The position numbers were made by a program, and so were the translations under genes. Shown one piece after another: positions 16,923-26,748 of a stretch of 64,000 bases of DNA. The notes below the pieces were generated by a model. It did no database searches, was not told the origin of the DNA, and saw only the letters and a list, made by a program, of their open reading frames with translations. Origin of the DNA: JAGXRK01 sp963714415 (GTDB lineage Bacteria > Bacteroidota > Ignavibacteria > Ignavibacteriales > Ignavibacteriaceae); the NCBI GenBank assembly GCA_963714415.1, contig CAVQOL010000004.1, forward strand, positions 1 through 64,000, in the 5' to 3' direction. Each line of letters starts with the position of its first letter. Within the stretch, counting starts at the first letter, position 1.

Positions 16923-18434
16923 ATGATTAGATTTTCAAAAAATATTTCATTAAAAGAATTATTATCAATCAAATTGGCAATTTTATTCTTTACCACTATA
17001 ATAATTTCTTTCAATCTTATTTTATTACAGTATCCGCTTACAAATGTGCTGGGCTATGAATATTCAGCACTTAACTCGTTATTGAATACTGTAATAATCG
17101 GTTTATTTACATTAATATGGATTAAGAAGAATCCATCCTTTTCAGGCTCATTTTTTTTAATCGCAGCAATTTTTGTTTTAATACCATTCATCCTAAGTGT
17201 CATTTCTTCTTTGATAACAGAGTTTTGTTCATTTTGGGATGGAATTTCCTTTTACCTTACTATAACCATTCCTTCATCACTAATCGGTTTTGCGTTAGGA
17301 ATATTGGTTTCTTACTTAACCGATAAATTTAGAATAATATTATTCTTCTTGTTAATTTTAATCATAGCATTTATACCGGTTCTAGAAATTTATTTCTACC
17401 CTCAGATATATTTTTATAATCCCTTAATAGCATATTTCCCGGGATCAATCTACGATGAAGGAATGAGTGTAGAACTCAAATTAATTGTTTACAGGCTAAT
17501 AAATATTATCTATGCTTCACTTATAATATTGTTGATTGTGAAAGATGAAAAGAGAAGTAAAAGATTAAAAAACTCATTTTTAATAGTAGCTATTGCTCTT
17601 GTATTTTTCTTTACATCTCCTTTTATTGGTTTTTCAACAGACTATTCAAGGCTTGATAATTTACTTTCTAAAAAGTTGGTTACTGAAAATTTTCAGTTGC
17701 ATTTATCGGAAAACACTTCCGAAAAAGAATCAAAATTAATTGCACTTTACTCTCAATATTATTTTGAGTCTCTTCAAAAATCAATCAATGAAACACCTAA
17801 GAAACGGATTGAGATATTCCTATTCGAAAACAGTGATCAAAAGAAAAATTATTTTGGTTCAGGCGCAGCAGATGTTGCCAAACCTTGGCTTTATCAGATT
17901 TATTTAAGTAGGGACTCATGGTTATATACTTTAAAACATGAATTAGCTCACATTTTCAGTGCAGAATTTGGGAGCACGGTATTTAAACTTTCTGACGGCT
18001 TCAATCCTTTTATGATCGAAGGATTTGCCACTTCTCAAGATCCTTTCCGTGATGAATTACACGTTGATTATCTTTCATCCTTAGCAAATATTGAAATTGA
18101 GGCTTCAAAAATAGACCACATGTTAACAGGGTTTAATTTCTTTACGTCAAACTCTTTTTTAACATATACTTACGCCGGATCATTTTCTAAATTTTTAATT
18201 GATCAATATGGAATCGAAAAATATAAGCTACTCTATTCAAACATTGATTTTATAAAAACTTACGCTCTTTCTTCTGAAGAAATTATTAAAAAGTACAATG
18301 AATATTTGAAAGAATATCCGATTGAATTTAATGAACATAGATTTAACTATTATTTTGGGAGACAATCAATTGTTCAGAAAGTATGTCCAAGATTTATTGG
18401 CAATATGTTGAGAAAAGGGTTGGGAGCAAGTTAG
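16923..18434 (+). CDS. Membrane protein with zinc metallopeptidase (HExxH) domain
   Basis: The first ~235 residues hold about six to seven hydrophobic helices. The outer or periplasmic part contains HELAHIFSAEFG at about residues 339-350, a gluzincin-type HExxH site, with a downstream Glu in IEGFATSQDP as a likely third ligand. This is the layout of peptidase MA-like proteins. The frame stops at 18434 through one extra G in GGG at 18417-18419. Corrected, it reads RKGWEQVRNNELEKAKLSF and continues into the TPR part ending at 19138, for about 738 residues in all. Substrate unknown. It follows the kinase by about 50 bp and may be in the same operon. Confidence 0.75.
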   Translation: MIRFSKNISLKELLSIKLAILFFTTIIISFNLILLQYPLTNVLGYEYSALNSLLNTVIIGLFTLIWIKKNPSFSGSFFLIAAIFVLIPFILSVISSLITEFCSFWDGISFYLTITIPSSLIGFALGILVSYLTDKFRIILFFLLILIIAFIPVLEIYFYPQIYFYNPLIAYFPGSIYDEGMSVELKLIVYRLINIIYASLIILLIVKDEKRSKRLKNSFLIVAIALVFFFTSPFIGFSTDYSRLDNLLSKKLVTENFQLHLSENTSEKESKLIALYSQYYFESLQKSINETPKKRIEIFLFENSDQKKNYFGSGAADVAKPWLYQIYLSRDSWLYTLKHELAHIFSAEFGSTVFKLSDGFNPFMIEGFATSQDPFRDELHVDYLSSLANIEIEASKIDHMLTGFNFFTSNSFLTYTYAGSFSKFLIDQYGIEKYKLLYSNIDFIKTYALSSEEIIKKYNEYLKEYPIEFNEHRFNYYFGRQSIVQKVCPRFIGNMLRKGLGAS

Positions 18435-18508
18435 AAATAATGAATTAGAGAAAGCAAAATTATCATTCAGAAGAATACTAGCAAAAACTCAAAATTATTC
18501 AGCTTTGG

Positions 18509-19138
18509 TTGAGTTTAGCTGATTGCCTGGAAAAACAGGATTCAATTTATCAATCGATTAAATTATTTGAACAATCATTAAACGCATTTGATAAAACTCC
18601 ATATTACTATTTGCTTTCGTTCAGATTAGCTGATCTGTATGCAAAGACCTCACAGCTTTCAAAAGCATTGAAGTTATATGTTCAACTGAATCAACAAAAA
18701 CCTTCGATAAATCTTGATATTATTTCGTCATTAAGACTTAAGTTATCCGAAGAAAATATGCTTGAAAAATATCTAACTGCGAATGATTCTGTTAAATATC
18801 AAATTCTTACCGAAATGAATAGAGCTAAATATTTTTTTCCTTCGCATCCTGCACTTATTAGCTTGGCAAATTCAACCGGAGAAGATTACCAGACTTTTAT
18901 AAGGCAATTTGATAAAACAAAATTTATAACTGATTTTTATTCTGCCTATGCTGTTTATAGTTTATCTGATTATATGCTTATGAATTTTGATTTCAGAAAT
19001 GCAAGGAAAATGGCAGCATTAGCAAAGAGATTCAAAGAACTGGAGCACTTTAATCTTTTATTTCAGGAAAATTTTGAAAAGGCAGAATGGTTTTATTATA
19101 ATGCAGACGAATTTCTACAACAATTTAATCCTGATTAA
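18509..19138 (+). CDS. TPR-like C-terminal part of the membrane metalloprotease
   Basis: This is helical repeat sequence (SLADCLEKQDSIYQSIKLFE, then LADLYAKTSQLSKALKLYVQ) that continues the metalloprotease. Between 18434 and 18509 a third frame encodes the bridge, with a second one-base shift at 18508 (extra G). There is no start with a ribosome site here. The rest is alpha-helical without a motif I can name. Confidence 0.65.
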   Translation: MSLADCLEKQDSIYQSIKLFEQSLNAFDKTPYYYLLSFRLADLYAKTSQLSKALKLYVQLNQQKPSINLDIISSLRLKLSEENMLEKYLTANDSVKYQILTEMNRAKYFFPSHPALISLANSTGEDYQTFIRQFDKTKFITDFYSAYAVYSLSDYMLMNFDFRNARKMAALAKRFKELEHFNLLFQENFEKAEWFYYNADEFLQQFNPD

Positions 19139-19150
19139 ATAAATTGATCT

Positions 19151-20245
19151 ATGGAAAATAAAAATCAGCAATTTAATTTGCAGATGATTACCTATTTCTT
19201 AGGTATAATCTGTTTTGTAATTTTTGTTTATGTGCTAATCGCGTTGAAGGATATTTTAATTCCAATCACGATAGCTATTCTTCTCACTTTCTTTTTTCAT
19301 CCAATTCTAAATTTTTTGAACATAAAACTAAAAATTCCTAAGTCTATTGCTCTACTTATAATTTTTATTTTCAATTTTGGAATGTTTTATCTGATTGGAC
19401 TATTAGTTGCCTCTAACATTCAAGGATTTACAGTTAAAGCAGACGATTATGTCCAAAATCTATCATCATTTCTGGGATCATTGCTAAGTCCCTTCAATGT
19501 AACCGTTAATGAATTTGCTAATTTTCTCAATGTCCAACTTGAAACTCTCGACACAACTACCTTATTGCGGGAATTATTTAATTCCCAAATAATTCAAAGT
19601 ATTGTTGCATCATTTTCTTCTTTACTTGGAGATTTTTTTATTGTTATGATCTTCTGGATTTTTATGATTATGGGTAAAGATAAGTTTGATGAAAGATTAA
19701 GATTAGCATTCACTAAAAACATCGCCTACGTTGATGAAAATTTGAAAGAAATAAACGAACAATTGCAATCATACATTCTTTACAAAACAATAATAAGCTT
19801 TATAACGGGAGCAGCCTTTACATTTATTCTTCTTCTTTACAACGTTGATTTTGCAATATTCTGGGGCTTCCTTGCTTTCTTACTGAATTTTATTCCGAAC
19901 ATAGGTTCATTACTTGCGACAATTTTTCCCATAATCATTGCCTTACTGGACTACGGATTGGGATTCACAACTATATCCTTATCTGTTATTCTTGTAGGCG
20001 TTCAATTCGTTATGGGAAATATTGTTGAACCAAAATATCTTGGCGAAAAGATGGATCTTAGCCCGGTCTTTGTACTTTTTTCTCTTTTCTTCTGGGGATG
20101 GATTTGGGGAATAGTTGGTATGTTTCTGGCTGTTCCTATTGCATCTGTTGTTAAGATATTTTGCAGTAACATAGAACCGCTTAAACCGATTGCAGTTTTG
20201 ATAGGAACGAATAAAAAAAGTAAAGAAATTCTAAATAGGAAATGA
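19151..20245 (+). CDS. AI-2E family transporter
   Basis: This is a membrane protein of the PerM/TqsA/YdiK family. Members have been linked to export of small molecules, including autoinducer-2, or to Na+/Li+-H+ exchange, so the substrate here is open. It has about eight hydrophobic segments, a central soluble loop (residues ~95-150), the family motif LLNFIPNIGSLLAT near residue 245, and VEPKYLGEKMDLSPVFVLFS near 290. At 364 residues it is full length. The ATG lies 12 bp after the metalloprotease stop, and its end overlaps the next gene by four bases (ATGA), so it is part of a compact operon with the CCA-adding enzyme. Confidence 0.9.
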   Translation: MENKNQQFNLQMITYFLGIICFVIFVYVLIALKDILIPITIAILLTFFFHPILNFLNIKLKIPKSIALLIIFIFNFGMFYLIGLLVASNIQGFTVKADDYVQNLSSFLGSLLSPFNVTVNEFANFLNVQLETLDTTTLLRELFNSQIIQSIVASFSSLLGDFFIVMIFWIFMIMGKDKFDERLRLAFTKNIAYVDENLKEINEQLQSYILYKTIISFITGAAFTFILLLYNVDFAIFWGFLAFLLNFIPNIGSLLATIFPIIIALLDYGLGFTTISLSVILVGVQFVMGNIVEPKYLGEKMDLSPVFVLFSLFFWGWIWGIVGMFLAVPIASVVKIFCSNIEPLKPIAVLIGTNKKSKEILNRK

Positions 20246-21657
20246 CCTCTTTGAACTTTAAAAAAGAAATAGAGCAAATAAAGTTTCTAAAAACTTTCTC
20301 AGAAGTAGCTGAAAAAACGGGAAAGCAGCTGTTTGTTGTGGGAGGATTTGTAAGAGATCTTATTTTAAAAAGAAAAATAAATGAAATTGATTTACTGGTA
20401 GTTGGCAATGGTCCCGATTTTGCTTCTTTATCTGCAAAAGAACTTGGTGTAAAAAATGTAACCGTATTTAGAAATTTTGGGACTGCACATTTCATCTATG
20501 ATGATTTTGAAATTGAATTTGTTGGAGCGAGAAAAGAATCTTACGATCGCCAAAGCCGTAAACCCGTAATTGAAGATGGAACTTTTGAGGACGATATTAA
20601 GCGAAGAGATTTTACAATCAATACTCTTGCTATTTCACTTAATACAAGTGATTTTGGCGATTTGATTGATACCTATAACGGCTTATCTGATATTAAAAAT
20701 AAAATCATACGCACACCGCTTGATCCTTTAATAACATTTGATGATGATCCTCTGCGTATTTTAAGAGCATTCAGATTTGCGAGTCAACTTCAGTTTGATG
20801 TTGATGAATCTGTTATGAATGCCGCCAAACAAATGAAAGAAAGGCTCAAGATTGTTTCTCAGGAAAGAATTACAGATGAGTTCTTCAAAATACTTTCATC
20901 ACCAAAGCCTTCAGTCGGATTAAAACTTTTATTCTTTTCTGAAGTTATGGAAGTTATATTTCCTGAAATTGCAAATCTTGAAGGAGTTGAACAACGTCAG
21001 GACCATCACCACAAAGATGTCTTCTTTCACACTTGTCAGGTAGTCGATAATATATCGGATAATACTGAAAATGTCTGGCTTCGTTTCGCGGCTTTAATGC
21101 ATGATATTGCTAAACCGCCAACTAAAAAATTTGTTGAAGGGATTGGCTGGACTTTCCACGGGCATGAGGAACTCGGTGCAAGAATGATGAAAAAAATATT
21201 TCATCGTATGAAATTACCGCTTAATCAACTTGAGTATGTACAAAAACTTGTTAGGTTGCACTTAAGACCAATTGCACTTGCTAGTGAGGAAGTAACTGAT
21301 TCGGCTATAAGAAGATTTGTAGTAAATGCGGGCGAAGATTTGGAGGACTTAATAACTTTGTGCCGTGCCGATATTACTAGTAAAAATCCGCAAAAAGTTG
21401 AAAAGTATCTTGGCAACTATGAAAGAGTGATGCAAAAAGTAAGAGATGTTAAAGAAAGAGATCAGTTAAGAGAGTTTCAATCTCCGGTAAGGGGGGAAGA
21501 GATTATGCAAATATGTAATCTTAAACCATCAAAAAAAGTTGGTGAAATAAAAACGGCAATCGAAGAGGCAATTCTTGACGGGAAGATTGGGAACAACTAT
21601 GAAGAAGCTTATGAGTATTTAATGAAAATTAAAGACCAGTTCCTTAATGATGAATAA
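20242..21657 (+). CDS. cca: CCA-adding tRNA nucleotidyltransferase with HD domain
   Basis: This enzyme adds or repairs the 3' CCA of tRNAs. The class II nucleotidyltransferase signature is present: VVGGFVRDLIL, then EID in NEIDLLVVG (the usual DxD pair with Glu in the first place), followed by RRDFTINTLA and FDDDPLRILRAFRFA. The C-terminal half carries an HD domain (HHHKDVFFHTC, ALMHDIAKPP), which can give phosphohydrolase activity. At 471 residues it is the usual length for HD-fused forms. It is coupled to the permease upstream through ATGA. The role fits the window, since neither tRNA gene here encodes CCA. Poly(A) polymerase is the alternative, but the HD fusion and single copy favour CCA addition. 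Confidence 0.93.
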   Translation: MTSLNFKKEIEQIKFLKTFSEVAEKTGKQLFVVGGFVRDLILKRKINEIDLLVVGNGPDFASLSAKELGVKNVTVFRNFGTAHFIYDDFEIEFVGARKESYDRQSRKPVIEDGTFEDDIKRRDFTINTLAISLNTSDFGDLIDTYNGLSDIKNKIIRTPLDPLITFDDDPLRILRAFRFASQLQFDVDESVMNAAKQMKERLKIVSQERITDEFFKILSSPKPSVGLKLLFFSEVMEVIFPEIANLEGVEQRQDHHHKDVFFHTCQVVDNISDNTENVWLRFAALMHDIAKPPTKKFVEGIGWTFHGHEELGARMMKKIFHRMKLPLNQLEYVQKLVRLHLRPIALASEEVTDSAIRRFVVNAGEDLEDLITLCRADITSKNPQKVEKYLGNYERVMQKVRDVKERDQLREFQSPVRGEEIMQICNLKPSKKVGEIKTAIEEAILDGKIGNNYEEAYEYLMKIKDQFLNDE

Positions 21658-21982
21658 TTTTCATTTATATATTTAATCGTAATCCAATCACATATTTTTA
21701 TTTGCCTGATAATTTATTTTCTAAATCTTAATAAATCTAATAATCAAGAAAATGTAACCAACTACATCTTAAGTCTGTCAAATGAATTAACTTTTATAAA
21801 GTTATATTTAAATTTAGACTTATAATTGTAATTGAATAAATTACTACCGTATGTGTAGTAATTTTACCGTTCATAATGTAATTTTTATTTATTTTACAAA
21901 TAAAGCTATTTTAGTATTGTTTTCTCAAAATAATTTGATTTTTTATCAATATAGAGTTTTAGAAAAAATGGAGATTAAAATA
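21658..21982. other. AT-rich intergenic region before the efflux operon
   Basis: No gene, terminator or RNA structure is evident. The region probably holds the promoter of the TolC-type operon. An open frame reaching back to 21851 is not supported, because the secretion signal begins at 21983. Confidence 0.4.
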
Positions 21983-22909
21983 ATGCGTGTCATTTTCACA
22001 CTATTACTTACAGTTATATTTTCCTTTTCATCTTTTGCACAAGAGAGACTTTTACTTGATGATGCGATAAGAATTGCTCTGCAAAAGAATACATCCTTGC
22101 AGCAAGTTGAAAACAATGTTGCAACTTACGAATCATCACTTCTGGCGGCTTACGGTAATTTTCTTCCCACTTTAGGCACTTCAGGCAGTTGGGATTGGAG
22201 TCGTAATGAAAAGGTAGCAAGTACTGAAAATATTGGTGGAATTAATTTCGATATTCCGGAAAGTATAACCGAATCAAGAACTTACAGTGTAGGTATTAAT
22301 TCAAGTATAGTTCTGTTTGACGGACTATCGAATTTCGCAAATCTTTCACAAAGTAATAATAATCTGGAATCAGCAAAATTAATTCTGGAGAGATTAAAAC
22401 AGGAAATAGTATTTCGCACTATCAGTCTTTATTACTCTGTTGTGGAAACCGAACAATTACTTAATGTAAGAAACGAAGATGTTAAACAGCAGCAGAAAAA
22501 TCTTGAAACAATAGAAGAGAGAAATCGTCTTGGCGCTGTTACTTTAGCAGATGTTTACCAGCAGCAGGTTCAGCTTGGCAACGCAGAATTAGATGTTATT
22601 CGCACTCAGAACAATCTTGAAATTGCTAAAAGTAATTTACTTTATTATTTGGGTCTTGATGTTTTGGATATTTATGAATTTTCAAAAGATCTTACGTCAG
22701 AAGAAAAACAATTTATTAAAACTGATGTTGAATCCGATTACGACAGAATATCAGATTTAGTTGATCAAGCTCTTAATGCCCGAAAAGATTATGTGAGCAA
22801 ACAACTTGATCTAGAGAGTTCGTATGATGGAGTAACCATCGCCAGGTCAGGTCACTTTCCGAGATTAACAGGTAGTGCAGGTTTCCGCAGCTCTAGCAAA
22901 TACATTTGA
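21983..22909 (+). CDS. TolC-family outer membrane efflux protein (N-terminal part)
   Basis: This is the outer membrane channel of a tripartite efflux system. The ATG at 21983 follows GGAG and gives signal peptide MRVIFTLLLTVIFSFSSFAQ; two earlier in-frame ATGs would spoil the signal. The two-fold TolC helical pattern is visible: LLLDDAIRIALQKNTSLQQ, ATYESSLLAAYGNFLPTLG, and a long coiled coil around residues 130-200 (RLGAVTLADVYQQQVQLG). The frame ends at 22909 through one-base shifts near 22900 and 22930. The second half follows in another frame, with the bridge reading TFDNLFDD. It is the first gene of the operon with MacA- and MacB-like genes. Confidence 0.88.
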   Translation: MRVIFTLLLTVIFSFSSFAQERLLLDDAIRIALQKNTSLQQVENNVATYESSLLAAYGNFLPTLGTSGSWDWSRNEKVASTENIGGINFDIPESITESRTYSVGINSSIVLFDGLSNFANLSQSNNNLESAKLILERLKQEIVFRTISLYYSVVETEQLLNVRNEDVKQQQKNLETIEERNRLGAVTLADVYQQQVQLGNAELDVIRTQNNLEIAKSNLLYYLGLDVLDIYEFSKDLTSEEKQFIKTDVESDYDRISDLVDQALNARKDYVSKQLDLESSYDGVTIARSGHFPRLTGSAGFRSSSKYI

Positions 22910-23332
22910 TAATTTATTTGACGATAAAAAGTTATAGCGCAGGACTAACTTTAAGTATTCCTATTTTTTCTGGTTTCAGTGTAAGTAATCAGGTTCAATT
23001 TGCCGAAGTACGAGCAATGAATACTGAATTAGAATTAAGTGATCTTAAAAGAAAAATTAAGCTGGATATTCAACAGTCATTATTAGATCTTCAGGCTGCT
23101 AAAAAAGCTCTTGTTGTTAGTGAGAAAAATGTTAAAGCAGCAGAAGAAAATTTAAAGATTGAACGAGAAAAATATTCTTTAGGAGCAGGAAAGTTGCTTA
23201 GATGTTCTGATTGCTAATACTTTCTTTACAAATGCTCAGACGAATTATATCAATGCTCAATTTAACTATGTGAGACTTAGTGAACAGCTTAAATATAACT
23301 TAGGAATTTTAGATCATACCAAATACGAATAA
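22906..23332 (+). CDS. TolC-family efflux protein (C-terminal part)
   Basis: This is the second half of the TolC-like protein: YSAGLTLSIPIFSGFSVSNQ, the second long helix pair (QQSLLDLQAAKKALVVSEKN), and EREKYSLGAG. One more base shift near 23205 takes it from LLRCSDC-stop into DVLIANTFFTNAQTNYINAQ, ending in LGILDHTKYE with stop at 23330-23332. The intact protein would be about 450 residues, normal for the family. Confidence 0.78.
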
Positions 23333-23357
23333 ATTTTATTTATAGGAGAATATCTCA

Positions 23358-24659
23358 ATGGCAAACGGTAAAAAGAAAAAATCAAAAAAGAAACTCTATA
23401 TTTTCGGCGGATTAGGACTATTAGTCGTATTATTAATAATAATCGCTTTAGTTGGCGGCAGTAAAGAAGAAATTATTGCAGTACAAACTGAGAAAGTTGA
23501 AAAAAGAACGATAACACAAACTGTTGCCGCAACAGGAAAAATAAATCCTGAATTTAAAGTAATTATTACCCCGGAAGTAACAGGGGAAATAATGTTCCTT
23601 CCTGTTGAAGAAGGCGATCAAGTAAAAAAAGGTGATTTGCTGATTAAGATAAAAGGTGATCAATATCAGGCGCAGAAGGAAAGGTCAGAAGCAATGCTTT
23701 TATCATCAGAAGCAAATCTTAAAATCAGAGAAGCTGAGCTTAATCGCGTCACTCTAGATTTTACAAGGGTTAAAGAACTTCATAGTAAAGGACTTATTAG
23801 TGATGCTGAACTTGAAAATGTTCAGAGCAATTATCTTACATCAAAAGCTTCTTATGAATCGGCACAAGCTTCGGTTCTTCAAAGCAAAGCTTCATTGAAA
23901 GAAATATTAGACCAATTATATAAAACTACTATACTTTCCCCAATGGACGGAATAGTAACCCAGTTGAATGTTGAGATTGGTGAAAGAGTGCTTGGTAGCG
24001 GTTTTTCACAAGGTACGAATATTATGACCATATCGGATCTTAATAATATTGAAGCCGTTGTTGATGTGGATGAAAATGATGTTGTAATTGTATCGATTGG
24101 TGACACAGCAAAAATTAAAGTTGATGCATTTGGTGATAGAATTTTCAAGGGTATTGTTTCTCAAATTGGTAATAGTGCAAAAACTTCAGGATTAGGATCC
24201 CAACAAGAAGTTGTAAACTTTGAAGTGAAAATCAAACTTATTGAACCTGATAGCTCATTACGTCCGGGTATGTCTTGCAATGCTGATGTAGAAACAGAAA
24301 CAGTGGTTGATGTTTGGAGTGCGCCTATTCAAAGCGTAACTGCAAGAACGGATTTAAAAGAACAACCAGGTAATGATGAGAATTCTGAAGATGAAGCAGT
24401 TGTTGAAAAAAGAACGAAGTTTGAAAAACCAAAAGAAATAGTTTTTATAGTAAAAGATGGCGAAGCAAAATCTATAGAAGTTGAAACCGGAATAAGTGAT
24501 GATAGCTATATTGAGATTAAGAATGGTTTAGATGGTAGTGAAGATGTCGTCTCGGGAAGCTATCGGGCTATTTCGAGAGAATTAAACGATGGCACTAAGG
24601 TTCGTGTTGAAAACCGTGACAAGAAAAAGGATAAAAATGAAACAACCACAGCGGATTAA
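23358..24659 (+). CDS. MacA-like periplasmic adaptor (HlyD family)
   Basis: This membrane-fusion protein links the inner membrane ABC transporter to the TolC channel. After a Lys-rich start there is one membrane helix (IFGGLGLLVVLLIIIALVGG, residues ~15-34). Then come the barrel-sandwich (lipoyl-like) half GEIMFLPVEEGDQVKKGDLL, an alpha-hairpin (residues ~115-190), the second half-lipoyl TTILSPMDGIVTQLNVEIGE, and a beta-barrel with RPGMSCNADVETE. The C-terminal tail is acidic then Lys-rich. TAGGAGAA precedes the ATG, 25 bp after the TolC stop. Confidence 0.92.
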   Translation: MANGKKKKSKKKLYIFGGLGLLVVLLIIIALVGGSKEEIIAVQTEKVEKRTITQTVAATGKINPEFKVIITPEVTGEIMFLPVEEGDQVKKGDLLIKIKGDQYQAQKERSEAMLLSSEANLKIREAELNRVTLDFTRVKELHSKGLISDAELENVQSNYLTSKASYESAQASVLQSKASLKEILDQLYKTTILSPMDGIVTQLNVEIGERVLGSGFSQGTNIMTISDLNNIEAVVDVDENDVVIVSIGDTAKIKVDAFGDRIFKGIVSQIGNSAKTSGLGSQQEVVNFEVKIKLIEPDSSLRPGMSCNADVETETVVDVWSAPIQSVTARTDLKEQPGNDENSEDEAVVEKRTKFEKPKEIVFIVKDGEAKSIEVETGISDDSYIEIKNGLDGSEDVVSGSYRAISRELNDGTKVRVENRDKKKDKNETTTAD

Positions 24660-24664
24660 ATAAA

Positions 24665-25366
24665 ATGAACATAATAAATATTGAGCACATAGCTAAAATA
24701 TACCAGGTTGGTACTGAAGAGGTTCACGCTTTGAGGGATGTATCGTTAAGAATTGATAAGAATGAGTATGTTGCTATAATGGGTCCATCCGGTTCCGGTA
24801 AATCTACTCTGATGAATATGCTCGGCTGTTTAGATACGCCTACATCCGGGATTTATCAATTTAACAGTATGAATGTTAGTGAAATGAGTGATAATGAATT
24901 AGCTAAGATTAGAAACAAAGAAATCGGTTTTGTTTTCCAGACATTCAATCTTCTTGCAAGATCTGATACTGTGCATAATGTTGAACTGCCACTAATTTAT
25001 GCCGGAATAAAATATCATGAAAGAAGAGAAAGAGCAGAACAGGCTTTGATTGAAGTAGGACTGAAGGATCGGATGCATCATAAACCCAATGAACTATCGG
25101 GTGGACAGAGGCAAAGAGTAGCTATTGCCAGAGCTTTGGTCACAAAACCTTCTATAATTCTTGCTGATGAGCCAACCGGAAATCTTGACTCCAAAACTGG
25201 AGAAGAAATTATGACGGTTTTTCGCGAAATCCATTCTAAGGGTAACACTATTATTTTAGTTACGCATGAAGAATATATTGCTGAAAACGCTGCCCGGATA
25301 GTAAGGTTAAAGGATGGTTTAGTTGAATCAGATAAAAAAGTAGAAAAGAATTTATTGCAGAAATAA
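24665..25366 (+). CDS. MacB/LolD-type ABC transporter ATPase
   Basis: This is the ATPase that drives the FtsX-type permeases encoded next. All ABC motifs are present: Walker A GPSGSGKST, Q-loop FVFQTFNLL, signature LSGGQRQRVAIARAL, Walker B IILADEPTGNLD and H-loop VTHE. At 233 residues it is a free ATPase, whereas classical MacB fuses ATPase and permease. It starts 6 bp after the MacA-like stop. Confidence 0.94.
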   Translation: MNIINIEHIAKIYQVGTEEVHALRDVSLRIDKNEYVAIMGPSGSGKSTLMNMLGCLDTPTSGIYQFNSMNVSEMSDNELAKIRNKEIGFVFQTFNLLARSDTVHNVELPLIYAGIKYHERRERAEQALIEVGLKDRMHHKPNELSGGQRQRVAIARALVTKPSIILADEPTGNLDSKTGEEIMTVFREIHSKGNTIILVTHEEYIAENAARIVRLKDGLVESDKKVEKNLLQK

Positions 25367-25405
25367 AATCTGTTGGTATTTTAAAATGATATTAAGTGAG
25401 AAGAA

Positions 25406-26137
25406 ATGAAAACAATTCTTTTTGAATTAAAGGAAGGTCTGTTGATTGCTCTAAGAGCAATGAAGGCGAATAAAATTCGTTCTGCGCTGACAATGTTAGG
25501 TATATTTATCGGTGTTACTGTTGTTGTAACTATGTCCACAGCAATCAAAGGAATAGATAATTCATTTCAAGATGGAATTAGTGCTTTAGGTTCTGATGTT
25601 CTGTATGTTGATAAATGGGCTTGGTTCACAAATGTTGATTGGTGGAAAATTAGAAATAGAAAAAATATCGAAATGGCTGACTTCGAGAAGTTTAAACGAA
25701 TGGCACGAATGCCCACTGCTGTAGCACCTGTTTTAAATACATTTCAAACTGTTAAGTTTGGTGAAAAGAGAGTTGAAACAATAAATGTGAATGGTTCAAA
25801 TGCTGATTATGTCAAAACTACTAACTTTACTTTTGATCAAGGACGTTTTTATTCTGAAGTCGAAAGTAATTCATCACGACAAGCTGCTGTAATTGGAAGT
25901 GAAATCGCAAAGAAATTATTTCCCAGAGGTGATGCGCTTGATAAAACCATTAAAATTGGTGCTGCAAATTTTAAAGTTGTTGGAGTATTATCGGAGCAGG
26001 GAAGTTTTCTTCTTGGTCCCTGGAATCCTGATAACCAGGTCTTTATCCCTATCGGTGCAATATACAAAAATTTTATTAGCCAGGAGTCGTGGTTCTGTTA
26101 CAATCAATGTAAGAGCTCCAAGTCCGGCATTGCTTGA
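25406..26137 (+). CDS. MacB-type permease 1, N-terminal part
   Basis: This is a FtsX/MacB-type permease. The first membrane helix follows KANKIRSALTMLGIFIGVTV, a typical start of this family, and is followed by the large periplasmic core domain (FDQGRFYSEVESNSSRQAAV, IGSEIAKKLFPRGDALDKTI). The frame is lost near 26085. Continuing in another frame it reads SRGSVTINVRAPSPALLEE, the expected next part of the core domain. It presumably pairs with permease 2 at 26749. Confidence 0.85.
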   Translation: MKTILFELKEGLLIALRAMKANKIRSALTMLGIFIGVTVVVTMSTAIKGIDNSFQDGISALGSDVLYVDKWAWFTNVDWWKIRNRKNIEMADFEKFKRMARMPTAVAPVLNTFQTVKFGEKRVETINVNGSNADYVKTTNFTFDQGRFYSEVESNSSRQAAVIGSEIAKKLFPRGDALDKTIKIGAANFKVVGVLSEQGSFLLGPWNPDNQVFIPIGAIYKNFISQESWFCYNQCKSSKSGIA

Positions 26138-26646
26138 GGAAACAAAAGCTGAAGCAATCGGACTGATGAGAAAAATAAGAGGGCTTACATTACGATGAGG
26201 AAGATGATTTTTCCGTTAATCAAAGTGAAGGCTTAACTGAAAATTACAATTCAGTAGTAGGAGTTATTCAAATTGCCGGATTATTCATCACGGGATTATC
26301 ACTTTTTGTTGGAGCTATCGGCATAATGAATATTATGTTCGTATCTGTAAGAGAAAGAACAAAGGAAATTGGTTTGAGAAAAGCTGTTGGTGCTAAAAAA
26401 AGGACTATCCTGGTACAATTTCTTTTAGAATCATCTGCTATCTGTCTTGTTGGAGGTTTAGCGGGATTGTTAGCAGCTATCTTGTTAAGTATGATGATCA
26501 ATCAGTTTTTTCCAACTTCAATTCAAATTGATGCAGTTATAATAGCAATTGTAGTTTCAATAGTAACAGGAGTTTTATCAGGATTAGCCCCGGCATACAC
26601 CGCTGCAAAAATGGATCCTGTTGAAGCTTTAGGTATGAGTAAATGA
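26083..26646 (+). CDS. MacB-type permease 1, C-terminal part
   Basis: This continues permease 1. One frame covers about 26083-26198; a further one-base shift (GGG to GG near 26185) gives LHYDEEDDFSVNQSEGLTEN and the remaining FtsX domain. That part holds three membrane helices, VGAIGIMNIMFVSVRERTKE with its conserved coupling-helix motif, GLRKAVGAKK, and the end AAKMDPVEALGMSK. The signature DPVEAL close to the C-terminus is standard for MacB-like permeases. Confidence 0.8.
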
Positions 26647-26748
26647 AGTTTAAGTTCAAGTTATTGATAGTCGTTAATATGTCATCTGATGTTTAGCATA
26701 ATAATGAAAAGTGAAAATTGACTAATGACAAAAATAGGTATTTAAATA

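Noticed and set aside
21851..21982. Upstream extension of the TolC-like gene
   Set aside because: The start at 21983 has a ribosome site and an immediate signal peptide; the extension would bury it.
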